Under the pieces are notes generated by a model. It had not been told where the DNA came from, did not search any database, and worked only from the letters and a program-made list of their open reading frames with translations. From Hymenobacter sp. DG25A (lineage in GTDB: Bacteria; Bacteroidota; Bacteroidia; Cytophagales; Hymenobacteraceae), in assembly GCF_001280305.1 (NCBI RefSeq), contig NZ_CP012623.1:1302001-1366000 (forward strand): a DNA stretch of 64,000 nucleotides. The letters are read 5' to 3'. Shown here piece after piece: positions 9,105-19,275 of this stretch (within the stretch, counting starts at the first letter, position 1; every line of letters starts with the position of its first letter). The translations under genes and the position numbers were made by a program.

Positions 9105-9143
9105 GAAAAAGCCCCGCCGGACAACGTCCAGCGGGGCTTTTTA
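9105..9143. terminator. Bidirectional terminator between the GNAT gene and groL
   Basis: AAAAAGCCCCGC pairs with GCGGGGCTTTTT across a loop containing GGACAACGTCC, itself partly self-complementary. The convergent arrangement lets it serve both genes. Confidence 0.82.
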
Positions 9144-9178
9144 CAATCCAGGCCAGTGACGGCACCAGACGGCTGATC

Positions 9179-10831
<1,653 letters not shown>

Positions 10832-10870
10832 TTACAGAGGAATGAAATCGAAGGAAAGGAAAGGCCGGGC

Positions 10871-11161
10871 TTAGAGCACCGCTAGGATATCGGACTCACG
10901 CATGATGAGGTAGTCCTGGCCATCAAGGGTGATTTCCGTGCCGGCATATTTGCCATACAGCACCTGGTCGCCTACGCTTACCTGCGGCTTGATGGTAGTG
11001 CCGTTGTCGGCCACCTTGCCTTCGCCTACGGCTACTACTTCGCCACGCTGGGGCTTTTCCTTAGCCGTATCGGGAATAATGATGCCCGATTTGGTTTTCT
11101 CCTCGGCAGCGGCTGGCGCGATAAGGACGCGGTCAGCCAGTGGTTTCATGCTAAGTGACAT
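10871..11161 (-). CDS. groS: Co-chaperonin GroES (10 kDa)
   Basis: GroES caps the GroEL ring. The open frame is longer, but the ATG at 11161 ([16 protein letters not shown]) gives the usual size of 96 residues and places the conserved KPLADRVL strand at the very start; the extra upstream codons have no family counterpart. The mobile loop is the [19 protein letters not shown] region. It leads the groS-groL operon. A possible -7 element, AACCTTTG (minus strand, 11190-11197), is one base off consensus. Confidence 0.97.
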   Translation of the reverse strand: MSLSMKPLADRVLIAPAAAEEKTKSGIIIPDTAKEKPQRGEVVAVGEGKVADNGTTIKPQVSVGDQVLYGKYAGTEITLDGQDYLIMRESDILAVL

Positions 11162-11333
11162 AAAGTATGTTTTGGATGAAGGGTGTACACAAAGGTTGCG
11201 TGTGGCCGCAGTCCGCACTTCTTGTGCCAGCCCTATTAAACCTGACAGAATGAATGCCGGACCCGGATTTTCGGCCAGTTTTTTCCTTGAAATCTGCCAC
11301 CCGTGTCAGGTTATGCCAGCGGGCCCCGCCAAC

Positions 11334-13100
11334 TCAGTTGGCTTTCGCCAGATTGCTCCCGGCCGCTGGCGGCGGAGCAGAACCGTGCAGAAGTGCCGCA
11401 AACTGACTGAAGGCTGCCGGGGTGATGCTCCAGTCGGGGGCCTCAATCTCGCCCCAGGCCTTGGGGGAGTCCTGGAGGTTGAAGTAGTTGGCGCCGGCCA
11501 CTTCCGGGTGCTCCCGGAGCGTCTGGGCCGCATCCTTTAGCCATTGCTGCTGAAAGTCATCGGGCCCCTTTACGCCAAATTCGGTAATGAAAATGGGCTT
11601 GTGCACGAAAGCCATCCGGCGGGTTTTGCGCAGAAATATGTCGCGGAAGGTTTCCTGCTGCTTGTGGTCGGTGATATTCTTGTCCGGGAGGCCATAAATG
11701 GCAATACTGATGTAGTCTACCACATCATCACCAGGCCAGAAATCCAAGGAGCCCCGGTCGCCGGCCGGGCCCCATACCATCCTAATGTTGGGTGCCCGCT
11801 CCTGGTTGAACTGCGCAACGTAGCGGTAGGCTTTAATATAGGTCAGCGGATTCTGGCTTTGCCATGGGTAGCGGGTAATGGGAATTTCCATTTCATGCGC
11901 CCACCGCAGATATACCGTTTGCCCCACGTTGGAAATGAGAGCATACATGGCTTTCAGCTGCGTGTCGTAGCGGCCGCGGAGGGTGTTGGCCAGGACATCC
12001 TTATCCATTGGCTGATCGGGCCCATCCCAGGGCTCCATCGTTACGATGACATCATGGTGCCGGGATATTACTGCCTGAAATTCCCGTTTGAACTCCCCAT
12101 TCCGGAGCGTATGCCACTTCGCGAACAAGTGCTCTACCTGCACAGCCGGTTGGTCCACCAGCCGCCGGTTAGGATCGAAAACGCCCAGCACGGGTGGGGT
12201 CCAGCCTTGGCTGGTAGAAAGGGCAGGTAACGTTTTCCGTATTGTCCGGAGGCTTTGTGCCATCCACTGCTGATGGGCACGAATTTCTTTGGCCGCGGCT
12301 AACCCCCATTCTTGGCGGAAGCTTTGCTGCGGTACTGCCGGGGAGCCCAGGATAAGCACTGGTTTCTCCACTATAGCCACGCGGTGAAGCTTGCGCAGCA
12401 AAGCAGCCGGCCCTGTACTGCCGCCAGGGTAGGCCTGCGCCTGCGCTTCCGAGGCACTGCCCAACGTAATGCTGACCATATCTACCACATCGGAGCCGGG
12501 CCAGAACTCCAGGTCGCCGGGGTAGCCGGCCGGGCCCCAGACCAGCTTGGCCTGCGGGGCCAGCTTCCGGCAGCGTTGCGCAAAATACCGGTAAGCGTTG
12601 CTGAATGATTTGGGAGCCTGATTTTGCCAGGGGTAAACTTTAGCTGGTACCTCCATTTCCGGGTTCAGCCGCAAATAGTAGGTGTTCTGCTGGGCCGCAA
12701 TACGGGCACAGAGCTGTTCTATATGCTGGTCGAAGGCTCCTTGCGTGAGCTCCTGCATTACATCGTTGGGTGCCGTAAGCAGGTCTTTTTCGGGCCATAG
12801 CTCTATGGTAAGTAGTACGGAGTGCTTGGGTGGGAGTGCCGGCAGCTCGGTTTTAATGGGAATTGAGTAGGCGGTAGTGGGGTGCCAGCGCACGGCATAA
12901 TGATGCATGTTACTCCCGGCTGAACCCTGCGGATGGACAGGAGTAAAAGTGCCTGCCGCTACTACTGCTAATACGGGCTGGGAAGACTGCTCCTGCAAAG
13001 GGAGGCTAGTAGTAGTGGTGTATCTTTTTTGCAGCCACGTAAAAGCCGCCAGGCAGAGTAGCAGAACGGCTATCGAAGTAGAAACCCCAGACTTTTTCAT
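11334..13100 (-). CDS. Membrane-anchored double GH26-like protein, first domain apparently inactive
   Basis: An N-terminal hydrophobic segment (about residues 8-22) anchors or exports the protein, followed by two homologous beta/alpha-barrel-type domains (about 94-255 and 350-570 of 588). Matching blocks include YPWQ (156-159 and 411-414), AYRYxAQ, VWGPAG (187-192 and 442-447), FWPGxDVVD (199-207 and 454-462) and the KP strand before the nucleophile position. In the second domain, RWAHEMEI has His402 and Glu403 at the acid/base position and ITEFG has Glu507 as nucleophile, as in GH26 mannanase-type glycosidases. The first domain has RLNPEMEV, with Pro147 in place of the histidine, and a Gly (252) instead of the nucleophile. 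It looks like a tandem duplication with one dead copy, perhaps now a sugar-binding module. The substrate is probably a beta-linked polysaccharide, which is inference. Confidence 0.75.
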   Translation of the reverse strand: MKKSGVSTSIAVLLLCLAAFTWLQKRYTTTTSLPLQEQSSQPVLAVVAAGTFTPVHPQGSAGSNMHHYAVRWHPTTAYSIPIKTELPALPPKHSVLLTIELWPEKDLLTAPNDVMQELTQGAFDQHIEQLCARIAAQQNTYYLRLNPEMEVPAKVYPWQNQAPKSFSNAYRYFAQRCRKLAPQAKLVWGPAGYPGDLEFWPGSDVVDMVSITLGSASEAQAQAYPGGSTGPAALLRKLHRVAIVEKPVLILGSPAVPQQSFRQEWGLAAAKEIRAHQQWMAQSLRTIRKTLPALSTSQGWTPPVLGVFDPNRRLVDQPAVQVEHLFAKWHTLRNGEFKREFQAVISRHHDVIVTMEPWDGPDQPMDKDVLANTLRGRYDTQLKAMYALISNVGQTVYLRWAHEMEIPITRYPWQSQNPLTYIKAYRYVAQFNQERAPNIRMVWGPAGDRGSLDFWPGDDVVDYISIAIYGLPDKNITDHKQQETFRDIFLRKTRRMAFVHKPIFITEFGVKGPDDFQQQWLKDAAQTLREHPEVAGANYFNLQDSPKAWGEIEAPDWSITPAAFSQFAALLHGSAPPPAAGSNLAKAN

Positions 13101-13298
13101 CGTAGGATAGAATAATAATGAGGCATGACAATCGTCAAAGCATATGGTAACAGACTACTCAGGTGGTACCCGCGGCAGAAGCCTGCAAGCAATTGGTAGT
13201 AGTGCTATACTATGGGCAAGGCTCCCTTACTTTCTGATATTAACTACTAAATGTATAATTTAATATTAAAATAAAAATATTATTTAGTCTGGGTACAA

Positions 13299-13336
13299 AA
13301 AACGGGTGGCTTCCCTTGAGGAAAGCCACCCGTTAC
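13299..13336 (-). terminator. Terminator of the lptE-secG gene run
   Basis: AACGGGTGGCTT and its complement form a stem around CCCTTGAGG, 22 bases after the secG stop. The gap from 13101 to 13298 upstream of the GH26-like gene is AT-rich around 13240-13290 and contains the AT inverted repeat CTAAAT...ATTTAG, but no gene. Confidence 0.75.
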
Positions 13337-13357
13337 AAATTCCAGGAAGCGTAGTGT

Positions 13358-13738
13358 TTAAGGAGCCGGCGTGGTAGGAGTAGTAGCCGGAGCCGGAGCG
13401 GGTGCTGAAGGCGCGGGAGTGGTAGGAGCCGGGGCTGGTGCAGTAACTGGAACCTGGGTTTCCATGGCACGCTGCTGGTTTACGCTGCGTACCGGAGCAG
13501 TATCACCGGAGGTGCTGCTTACCATTTGGGTACCCAAGGACAAAACCATGAGGGCAATAGCAAAGCCCCAGGTCAGGCGCTCCAATAGGTCGCCGGTGCG
13601 TTTTACACCCATAAGCTGGGCAGTGCCGCCGGCACCAAACTGGCTGGAAAGTCCGCCTCCTTTAGGATTCTGGGCCAGCACCACCAGGGCCAGCAAGAAG
13701 CACACAAAAATGATTAGGCTGATCAGGGCAATATACAT
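13358..13738 (-). CDS. secG: Preprotein translocase subunit SecG
   Basis: SecG is a small accessory subunit of the SecYEG translocon that eases protein export. Two membrane helices are visible (about 4-21 and 56-74), separated by the family's cytoplasmic loop with QNPKGGGLSSQFG. At 126 residues it is longer than the typical 75-110 because of a C-terminal tail of alternating Pro, Ala and Thr. Its ATG directly abuts the stop codon of the preceding gene, so the two are translationally coupled. Membership is clear; the function of the tail is unknown. Confidence 0.93.
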   Translation of the reverse strand: MYIALISLIIFVCFLLALVVLAQNPKGGGLSSQFGAGGTAQLMGVKRTGDLLERLTWGFAIALMVLSLGTQMVSSTSGDTAPVRSVNQQRAMETQVPVTAPAPAPTTPAPSAPAPAPATTPTTPAP

Positions 13739-15046
13739 CTACTCCGAAAGTTTCAGTTGATTAATTTGGTCGGCAAAGTACGTCTTTTTTTCGGGCTGGC
13801 GCACCATCAGCTGCTCATATATTTCAATGGCTTTGGCCACCTTGCCCTGCCGGACCAATATTTTGGCCAGACTTTCCGATGCCAGCTGCGGCACAATGCT
13901 GGTACTGCGCACCGATAAATCCTGCTGCTCATCCACGGGCGGGAGGGTAGCAGGAGCCTTCAAGCGGGGCTGAACCTTCAGAAAACGGTTGATCAACTCA
14001 AACGAAGAAGGAGCCGGTGGCGGCGCCGGACGATTTGCCTGGGCATGTGCCAATAGTAGGGCATCGGGTTCGAAGAAGGCCGTTAACGGCAGGTCCACCG
14101 TTTCTTCGCTGCGCGGCAGGAGGGCATACCCCAGCCGGCTGCCATAGGGCAGGTCATAGCCCAGCTCGCTATCAGCGAAAAAGGCAGGTATGGCTGCTTT
14201 AATGGCCACGTCTTCCACCTCCGGCAACTGATATAGTACAGGCGGGGCTACCGGAGCGGGCTCTTCAAATCCATATTCAAAACGGGAAGAGCCGGCATCG
14301 GCCGGCGGCCGGATAGGAGGCGCTACCGGTGGCAGCTCGTCCAGAAGTGCCCCGGCAATGGGGTCTGTTTCAGCAGAAGCTTCTGCTACTTCAGGGCTAC
14401 TTTCGGCTTCGGAACTAATGAGATCCGCCGTAGCGGACTTTTCTTCTACATCAGGTACAGACGAGTTTTCTGGTGCTTCAGCCAGCGCTTCCACAGTCGT
14501 ATCCTCATCTTCCACCACTTCATCTATAGCTGCCTCAGAGACAACCGGAACTTCCTCTGCAACTGCCTCTACCGAAGCTGCTGGCATTATTGCTGTTTCG
14601 GCGGCCGTTTCAACCTCACTTTCAGCAGCCGGGCTGTCCGGAGATGCCTCTATTTCAGAAACCAGCGGGGATGCTAGCTCGAGTGGTGCTGACTCCTCTG
14701 TCGGTTGCAGACTAGGGTCTTCTTCAACGGGGGCATTGGGCGCTTCTGCTGCTACCGTAGGCTCTGGCTCTGTTATGGGAGCCGGAGCCGCCGTGAATGG
14801 CGTAGTAGGCTGAGGCTGCTGCTCAATCAGTTCACGAAGCAGCTGGCGGTCGGCGGCGTAGGTGGCGGCGTGGCGCAGGCGCTGACTGGCCAGCATGCTG
14901 CCGTGGTCGTGGGCGGCTTTGGCCAGCAGCAGGTGCGCCGTCTGGCAGTACGGAAAAGTGGCCGCCAGCTGCTCCAGTTCCCGGGTTTCAGCTTCTGAAA
15001 TGGAGGTTACATGGTCCAGAATCTGCAACAGGGACGCACGGGTCAT
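13739..15046 (-). CDS. Acidic low-complexity protein with a C-terminal TPR-like segment
   Basis: The 435-residue product has three parts. The N-terminal 75 residues are helical and conserved-looking (LEQLAATFPYCQTAHLLLAK). A long middle region (about 85-240) is rich in Glu, Ala, Pro and Ser and is surely disordered. The C-terminal 60 residues (SLAKILVRQGKVAKAIEIYE onward) form one TPR-like helical hairpin. No signal peptide is seen, so it should be cytoplasmic. It sits between lptE and secG, and its stop touches the secG start. The local order, sigma-54 activator, lptE, this gene, secG, suggests a link to envelope biogenesis, but its function is unknown. Confidence 0.8.
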   Translation of the reverse strand: MTRASLLQILDHVTSISEAETRELEQLAATFPYCQTAHLLLAKAAHDHGSMLASQRLRHAATYAADRQLLRELIEQQPQPTTPFTAAPAPITEPEPTVAAEAPNAPVEEDPSLQPTEESAPLELASPLVSEIEASPDSPAAESEVETAAETAIMPAASVEAVAEEVPVVSEAAIDEVVEDEDTTVEALAEAPENSSVPDVEEKSATADLISSEAESSPEVAEASAETDPIAGALLDELPPVAPPIRPPADAGSSRFEYGFEEPAPVAPPVLYQLPEVEDVAIKAAIPAFFADSELGYDLPYGSRLGYALLPRSEETVDLPLTAFFEPDALLLAHAQANRPAPPPAPSSFELINRFLKVQPRLKAPATLPPVDEQQDLSVRSTSIVPQLASESLAKILVRQGKVAKAIEIYEQLMVRQPEKKTYFADQINQLKLSE

Positions 15047-15190
15047 GGAAAACTAGGGTTGCGGCGGGTGATAGAGCGAAAAGCGGAAGCTTTTCGGTGC
15101 AAAAAAGGGCGATACGGCACTATGCACGCACAGCGGGCACTACCGAATAACAACAATACAGCAATTTAGCCAGTAAAGCACGCGCAGCGG

Positions 15191-15724
15191 CTACCAGTTG
15201 GCTACGGATTTATTAAAGGCATCCGTAATAATGCGCTCCGTAATGCGGCGCACCTCCGTCTGGTTATTGTTGATTTGCGTGGCATCCTGCGAGCCCGGGA
15301 AGTCGCCGTAGCTCTGGAAAGTCTGCTCGAAGTCCTGCTTGGGGTCTTTGGTGTTGGTGAATTTCACCCGCACCTGAATGGTCAGGCGGTTCAGGCCGGC
15401 CTGGTCGCGGCCTTCGGTTTTCTCGATGGCGGCCGGGGCAATATCGTAGCCAATAATGGCGCCTTCAAACTGCAGGTCACCATCGCGCGCTATCAGCTTT
15501 AGCGTGGTGTTGCGCTGAAAGTAGTCCTTGAAATCTTCCGTAAAACGCTGGGAAAGCGACGAAGGGCCGTTGGGGGCGCTATTGGGGAAGGTAGAAATGG
15601 AAATGGTCTTGACCGCGGGGTCGATGTTGGTGCCGGTGAAGGAGTACACGCGGCAACCCGCCACGCAAAAGCCCATCAATACGATCCAGCAGCTAATCAA
15701 CCACTTATAGCTGTTCCAGGTCAT
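15191..15724 (-). CDS. lptE: LptE-like lipopolysaccharide assembly lipoprotein
   Basis: LptE plugs the LptD barrel that inserts lipopolysaccharide into the outer leaflet of the outer membrane. The 177-residue product has a type II signal peptide with lipobox VAGC (Cys24 to be lipidated). The mature region begins VYSFTGTNIDPAVKTISIS, the typical Bacteroidota LptE start, and ends in a helix with ITERIITDAFNKS. It overlaps the sigma-54 activator gene upstream by 20 bases, so the two are cotranscribed and probably translationally coupled. Sequence similarity to proteobacterial LptE is low, so the assignment rests on the Bacteroidota family pattern and gene context. Confidence 0.88.
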   Translation of the reverse strand: MTWNSYKWLISCWIVLMGFCVAGCRVYSFTGTNIDPAVKTISISTFPNSAPNGPSSLSQRFTEDFKDYFQRNTTLKLIARDGDLQFEGAIIGYDIAPAAIEKTEGRDQAGLNRLTIQVRVKFTNTKDPKQDFEQTFQSYGDFPGSQDATQINNNQTEVRRITERIITDAFNKSVANW

Positions 15725-17009
15725 ATTGTTTGAGTTTACGGTAGAGGGTGCGTTCTGAAATACCCAAGTCGTGGGCGGCGTATTTGCGCTTGTGGTTGTG
15801 TTTCTTCAACGCCTTGATAATCATCTCCTTTTCCTTCGCGTCGAGGGAAAGGGTTTCCTCCTCCGTCTCGTGCGAAATGTCTTCTACCGGCTGGCTTTCA
15901 TCGTCATAATCAGTGGCATCATCCACGGAAGGAATAAAGTACTCCGAGCCGGAGTCGGCCGGCTGACGCAGGGGGCGGCCGCCTTCATAGGGGGCTACAT
16001 TCAGGTTGCTGAAAAGGTGGCTGTTCTGGCGCACCAACTCCTGCGCTTCGTGCGGGCGCTGCCCGGCGGCCAGCTCCAGCACCAGCTTCTTCAAATCCGT
16101 CACGTCCCGGCGCATATCAAACAGCACCTTATAAAGCAGGTCGCGCTCGGAGTAGGCATTGCCGGCCCCATCGGTGGCGGTGCCGGCAGCGTGCACCAGC
16201 ATGGGCAGGCGGCTGGTTTGCTCGGCGGGCAGATACTGGCGCAAACGGCGCAGATCAATCTCCCGTTCCGTCTCCAGCACCGACATCTGCTCGGCCACAT
16301 TCTTCAGCTGCCGGATGTTGCCAGGGAACTGAAAACGCTGTAATTCCACCACCGCATCGGGCGTCAACGACACCGGCTTTACGCGGTAGCGCTCGGCGAA
16401 ATCCGTAGCGAACTTGCGGAATAATAGATAGATATCATCGCCCCGTTCACGTAATGGTGGAACTGTAATGGGGACGGTGTTGAGGCGGTAATAGAGGTCT
16501 TCCCGGAACTTGCCTTCGCGCACGGCATCCAGCAGATTCACGTTGGAAGCGGCTACCACGCGCACATCGGTCTTCTGTACTTTGCTGGAGCCTACCCGGA
16601 TAAACTCACCGTTTTCCAGCACGCGCAGCAGGCGAGCCTGGGTGCCCAGCGGCATTTCGCCAATCTCATCCAGGAAAATGGTGCCGCCATTGGTTACCTC
16701 AAAATAGCCTTTGCGGGCTTCCTGCGCCCCCGTAAAGGAGCCTTTTTCGTGGCCAAACAGCTCCGAGTCGATGGTGCCTTCCGGAATAGCGCCGCAGTTA
16801 ATGGCAATAAACTGCCCGTGCTTGCGCGGCGACAGGGCATGGATAATCTTCGAAAACGACTCCTTGCCCGAGCCGCTCTCACCGGAAATCATCACCGTCA
16901 TATCCGTCGGCGCCACCTGAGCCGCCACCTGAATGGCGTAGTTCAGTGCCGGCGCATTGCCGATGATGCCGAAGCGTTGTTTGATACTTTGTATTTCGGA
17001 AGGTGTCAA
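15705..17009 (-). CDS. Sigma-54-dependent transcriptional activator without a receiver domain
   Basis: The 434-residue protein starts straight at an AAA+ domain: Walker A GESGSGKE at 43-50, the sigma-54-contacting loop GSFTGA at 90-95 (a Ser variant of GAFTGA), and Walker B in GTIFLDEIG at 109-117. The C-terminus (about 390-434) is a Fis-type helix-turn-helix with AAHDLGISERTLYRKLKQ. There is no N-terminal receiver, PAS or GAF domain, so activity must be controlled by abundance or a partner. No ATG fits; a TTG at 17009 is the most plausible start, since the upstream frame soon meets a stop. It overlaps lptE, suggesting that its targets include envelope genes, which is inference. Confidence 0.92.
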   Translation of the reverse strand: MTPSEIQSIKQRFGIIGNAPALNYAIQVAAQVAPTDMTVMISGESGSGKESFSKIIHALSPRKHGQFIAINCGAIPEGTIDSELFGHEKGSFTGAQEARKGYFEVTNGGTIFLDEIGEMPLGTQARLLRVLENGEFIRVGSSKVQKTDVRVVAASNVNLLDAVREGKFREDLYYRLNTVPITVPPLRERGDDIYLLFRKFATDFAERYRVKPVSLTPDAVVELQRFQFPGNIRQLKNVAEQMSVLETEREIDLRRLRQYLPAEQTSRLPMLVHAAGTATDGAGNAYSERDLLYKVLFDMRRDVTDLKKLVLELAAGQRPHEAQELVRQNSHLFSNLNVAPYEGGRPLRQPADSGSEYFIPSVDDATDYDDESQPVEDISHETEEETLSLDAKEKEMIIKALKKHNHKRKYAAHDLGISERTLYRKLKQYDLEQL

Positions 17010-17059
17010 GGTCGGGAAGGGGAGTTTCGTGTTGAAGACGAAAAGTGAAGCGGTTTATT

Positions 17060-17473
17060 TTATGACTTTAATTGAATCACTGATATAGTTGGAGGTTGGG
17101 CCGCTAAAATATCCAAGCAACCATCAATCGTTAGAATCACATAATGGATATAGTTTCCCAGAAAAACTTCTAGCGTCCCCTGGTTAAATAAACTGGCCCA
17201 AGGGGAGTTAGTTACTATCAATGTCCAGGAATTCTCTTGAGCATATCGATTTGCTGAACCATAATCAGCCGTCTGATATAAAGTTAAATGTGCCTCATCA
17301 GCTACTTGATATGGCCCAAACTGCTTAAAACAGAATTCAAAAACATCCTTATTATCCTTTACAGAAAAACAGAGTTTGTTTCCATCATCAACGAGCCCAT
17401 GGAAGTATAATTCTTCTACACCGGTGCAGGGTGTTGCCCATTTTTGCGTTGATGGCTTAAGAGGCAAACCCAT
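17060..17473 (-). CDS. Hypothetical protein, AT-rich orphan
   Basis: The 137-residue frame starts at an ATG at 17473 (MGLPLKPSTQKWATPC). No family is recognised. It has no signal peptide and no obvious membrane segment; alternating hydrophobic stretches suggest a beta-rich fold. Base composition is visibly lower in GC than the flanking miaB and sigma-54 activator genes, and codon choice differs, which points to transfer from elsewhere. It lies alone in a 545-base gap between those two genes and probably is real because the frame is long relative to its AT content and no competing frame exists. Confidence 0.5.
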   Translation of the reverse strand: MGLPLKPSTQKWATPCTGVEELYFHGLVDDGNKLCFSVKDNKDVFEFCFKQFGPYQVADEAHLTLYQTADYGSANRYAQENSWTLIVTNSPWASLFNQGTLEVFLGNYIHYVILTIDGCLDILAAQPPTISVIQLKS

Positions 17474-17553
17474 GTGGAACTGTAGTGGGAAGAGCGTAAA
17501 GATTCAGGGTTCCTGAATAAGGATAATTTTAGTCTCACCCTATCCAATGACAA

Positions 17554-19017
17554 TTACTCCACTGCCTCGCCCAGCAGTGTGCTGGCGGAGCCACTATGCA
17601 CCAGCACGTTCACGTAGTCGCCTTTCTTGTAGTGCTTTTTTGGGAAGATGACCACCTGGTTCTGGCTGTTGCGGCCGCTCAGGTGTTCATCAGATCGCTT
17701 GGAGAAGTTCTCGGCCAGTACTTTATGCACTTTGCCTACGCCCAGCAGGTTCCGCTCGCGGCTGTGCTGCTGCTGGAGGGCAATAACCTCAGCCAGGCGG
17801 CGCTTTTTCACCTCCAGCGGAATATCGTCTTCCAGCTTGCGGGCAGCCAGCGTGCCGGGGCGTTCCGAGTAGAAGAACATATAGGCCATGTCGTACTTCA
17901 CGTACTCCATCAGGCTGAGCGTGTCCTGGTGCTCTTCCTCGGTTTCAGAGCAGAAGCCCGAAATCATATCAGAGCTGATGGCGCATTCGTCCCCCAGAAT
18001 GCGGCGGATGGCCTGCACACGGTCCTCGTACCACGCACGGTCGTAGGTGCGGTTCATGAGCTTGAGGATGCGCGAGTTACCGCTTTGGGCGGGCAGGTGA
18101 ATGTACTTGCAGATATTCTCGTGCCGCGCCATGGTGTGCAGCACCTCATCGGTAATGTCCTTGGGGTGGGAGGTGGAGAAGCGCACGCGCAGCTCGGGGC
18201 TGATCAGGGCCACGCTTTCCAGCAGCTGGGCAAAGTTTACCTGCTCAGTGCCATCTTCCGAAGCCCATTTGTAGGAGTCCACGTTCTGGCCCAGCAGGGT
18301 TACTTCCTTGTAGCCGGCGGCCACCAGGTCGCGGGCTTCCTGGATGATGCTGTGCGCGTCGCGGCTCCGCTCGCGGCCGCGGGTGAAGGGCACCACACAG
18401 AAGGAGCACATATTGTCGCAGCCCCGCATGATGCTGATGAAGGCCGTAATGCCGTTGGAATTCAGGCGTACCGGCGTGATGTCGGCGTAGGTTTCTTCCC
18501 GGCTCAGCAGCACGTTCACGGCTTTCTGGCCGCCGTCTACCTGCTGAATCAGCTGGGGCAGGTCGCGGTAGGCATCGGGGCCCACTACCAGGTCTACCAG
18601 CTTTTCTTCCTCCAGAAATTTGCTTTTCAGGCGTTCGGCCATGCAGCCCAGCACGCCCACCAGCAGCCCGGGGTTGCGCTTTTTGTGCCCGTTGATCTGC
18701 GACAGGCGCATCCGCACCGTTTGCTCGGCCTTCTCTCGGATGGAGCAGGTATTCAGCAGCACCAGATCCGCGCCTTCCAACTGCTCGGTGGTGTCAAAAC
18801 CTTCATTAAACAGAATGCTGGACACGATTTCCGAGTCCGAGAAGTTCATCTGGCAGCCGTAGCTTTCAATATATAGCTTGCGCTTACGGCCCGTGCTGGT
18901 GGCGGCACTCACGCGCACCTCCCCAGACGGGGTTTCGGCATGCGTGGTAGCGTCGGTGCTCGGGGTGGGCAGCGTAGGCGTATCGAGGAAGTCGAGGGTA
19001 ATCAGCGGTTGGGACAT
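17554..19017 (-). CDS. miaB: tRNA-2-methylthio-N6-dimethylallyladenosine synthase
   Basis: MiaB is a radical-SAM methylthiotransferase that adds the 2-methylthio group to i6A at position 37 of tRNAs reading UNN codons. In the 487-residue product starting at MSQPLITLD, Cys55, Cys91 and Cys125 hold the auxiliary iron-sulfur cluster, and Cys200, Cys204 and Cys207 (CDNMCSFC) hold the radical-SAM cluster; a TRAM domain ends the protein. An upstream in-frame TTG at 19062 would lie inside the promoter element and is rejected. The first 45 residues are a poorly conserved, Thr- and Pro-rich extension. miaE and mtaB, acting on the same tRNA base, lie further along this window. Confidence 0.96.
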   Translation of the reverse strand: MSQPLITLDFLDTPTLPTPSTDATTHAETPSGEVRVSAATSTGRKRKLYIESYGCQMNFSDSEIVSSILFNEGFDTTEQLEGADLVLLNTCSIREKAEQTVRMRLSQINGHKKRNPGLLVGVLGCMAERLKSKFLEEEKLVDLVVGPDAYRDLPQLIQQVDGGQKAVNVLLSREETYADITPVRLNSNGITAFISIMRGCDNMCSFCVVPFTRGRERSRDAHSIIQEARDLVAAGYKEVTLLGQNVDSYKWASEDGTEQVNFAQLLESVALISPELRVRFSTSHPKDITDEVLHTMARHENICKYIHLPAQSGNSRILKLMNRTYDRAWYEDRVQAIRRILGDECAISSDMISGFCSETEEEHQDTLSLMEYVKYDMAYMFFYSERPGTLAARKLEDDIPLEVKKRRLAEVIALQQQHSRERNLLGVGKVHKVLAENFSKRSDEHLSGRNSQNQVVIFPKKHYKKGDYVNVLVHSGSASTLLGEAVE

Positions 19018-19059
19018 GGGTGTTCGTCGCAGGGTCAGCTTCACAGCTCGTGAGCACGG

Positions 19060-19067
19060 CAAAGGTA
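19060..19067 (-). promoter_or_regulatory. -7 promoter element of miaB
   Basis: TACCTTTG on the minus strand is a perfect TAnnTTTG match, 42 bases before the miaB ATG. The rest of the 19018-19275 gap shows no gene. Confidence 0.5.
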
Positions 19068-19275
19068 GCGGTTTTAGGACAAAAATGACAGAATGGCAGA
19101 GCGGCTGAGCTGGTAAAAGGCCGCTGTTTAGTTGCTTTTTCTGCTTTGCGGAGGCCCGAAGGATAGGGCCGGCCTGAGCTATAAGGCTAATAGAATCTGC
19201 TCCTTAGGTTGAGGAAAGGATGCACTTCCCAGGTACCGGGCCAGACGCTTAAAGGCTGGTGGGTAATGGAAAAAA

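Noticed and set aside
11161..11333. A CIRCE heat-shock operator or a sigma-54 promoter (TGGCAC) before groS
   Set aside because: No inverted TTAGCACTC repeat is present, and TGGCAC lacks the matching TTGC at the right distance.
17596..18876. A 426-codon plus-strand frame opposite miaB
   Set aside because: It is a shadow of miaB, with a composition (Val, His, Gln) typical of antisense frames here.
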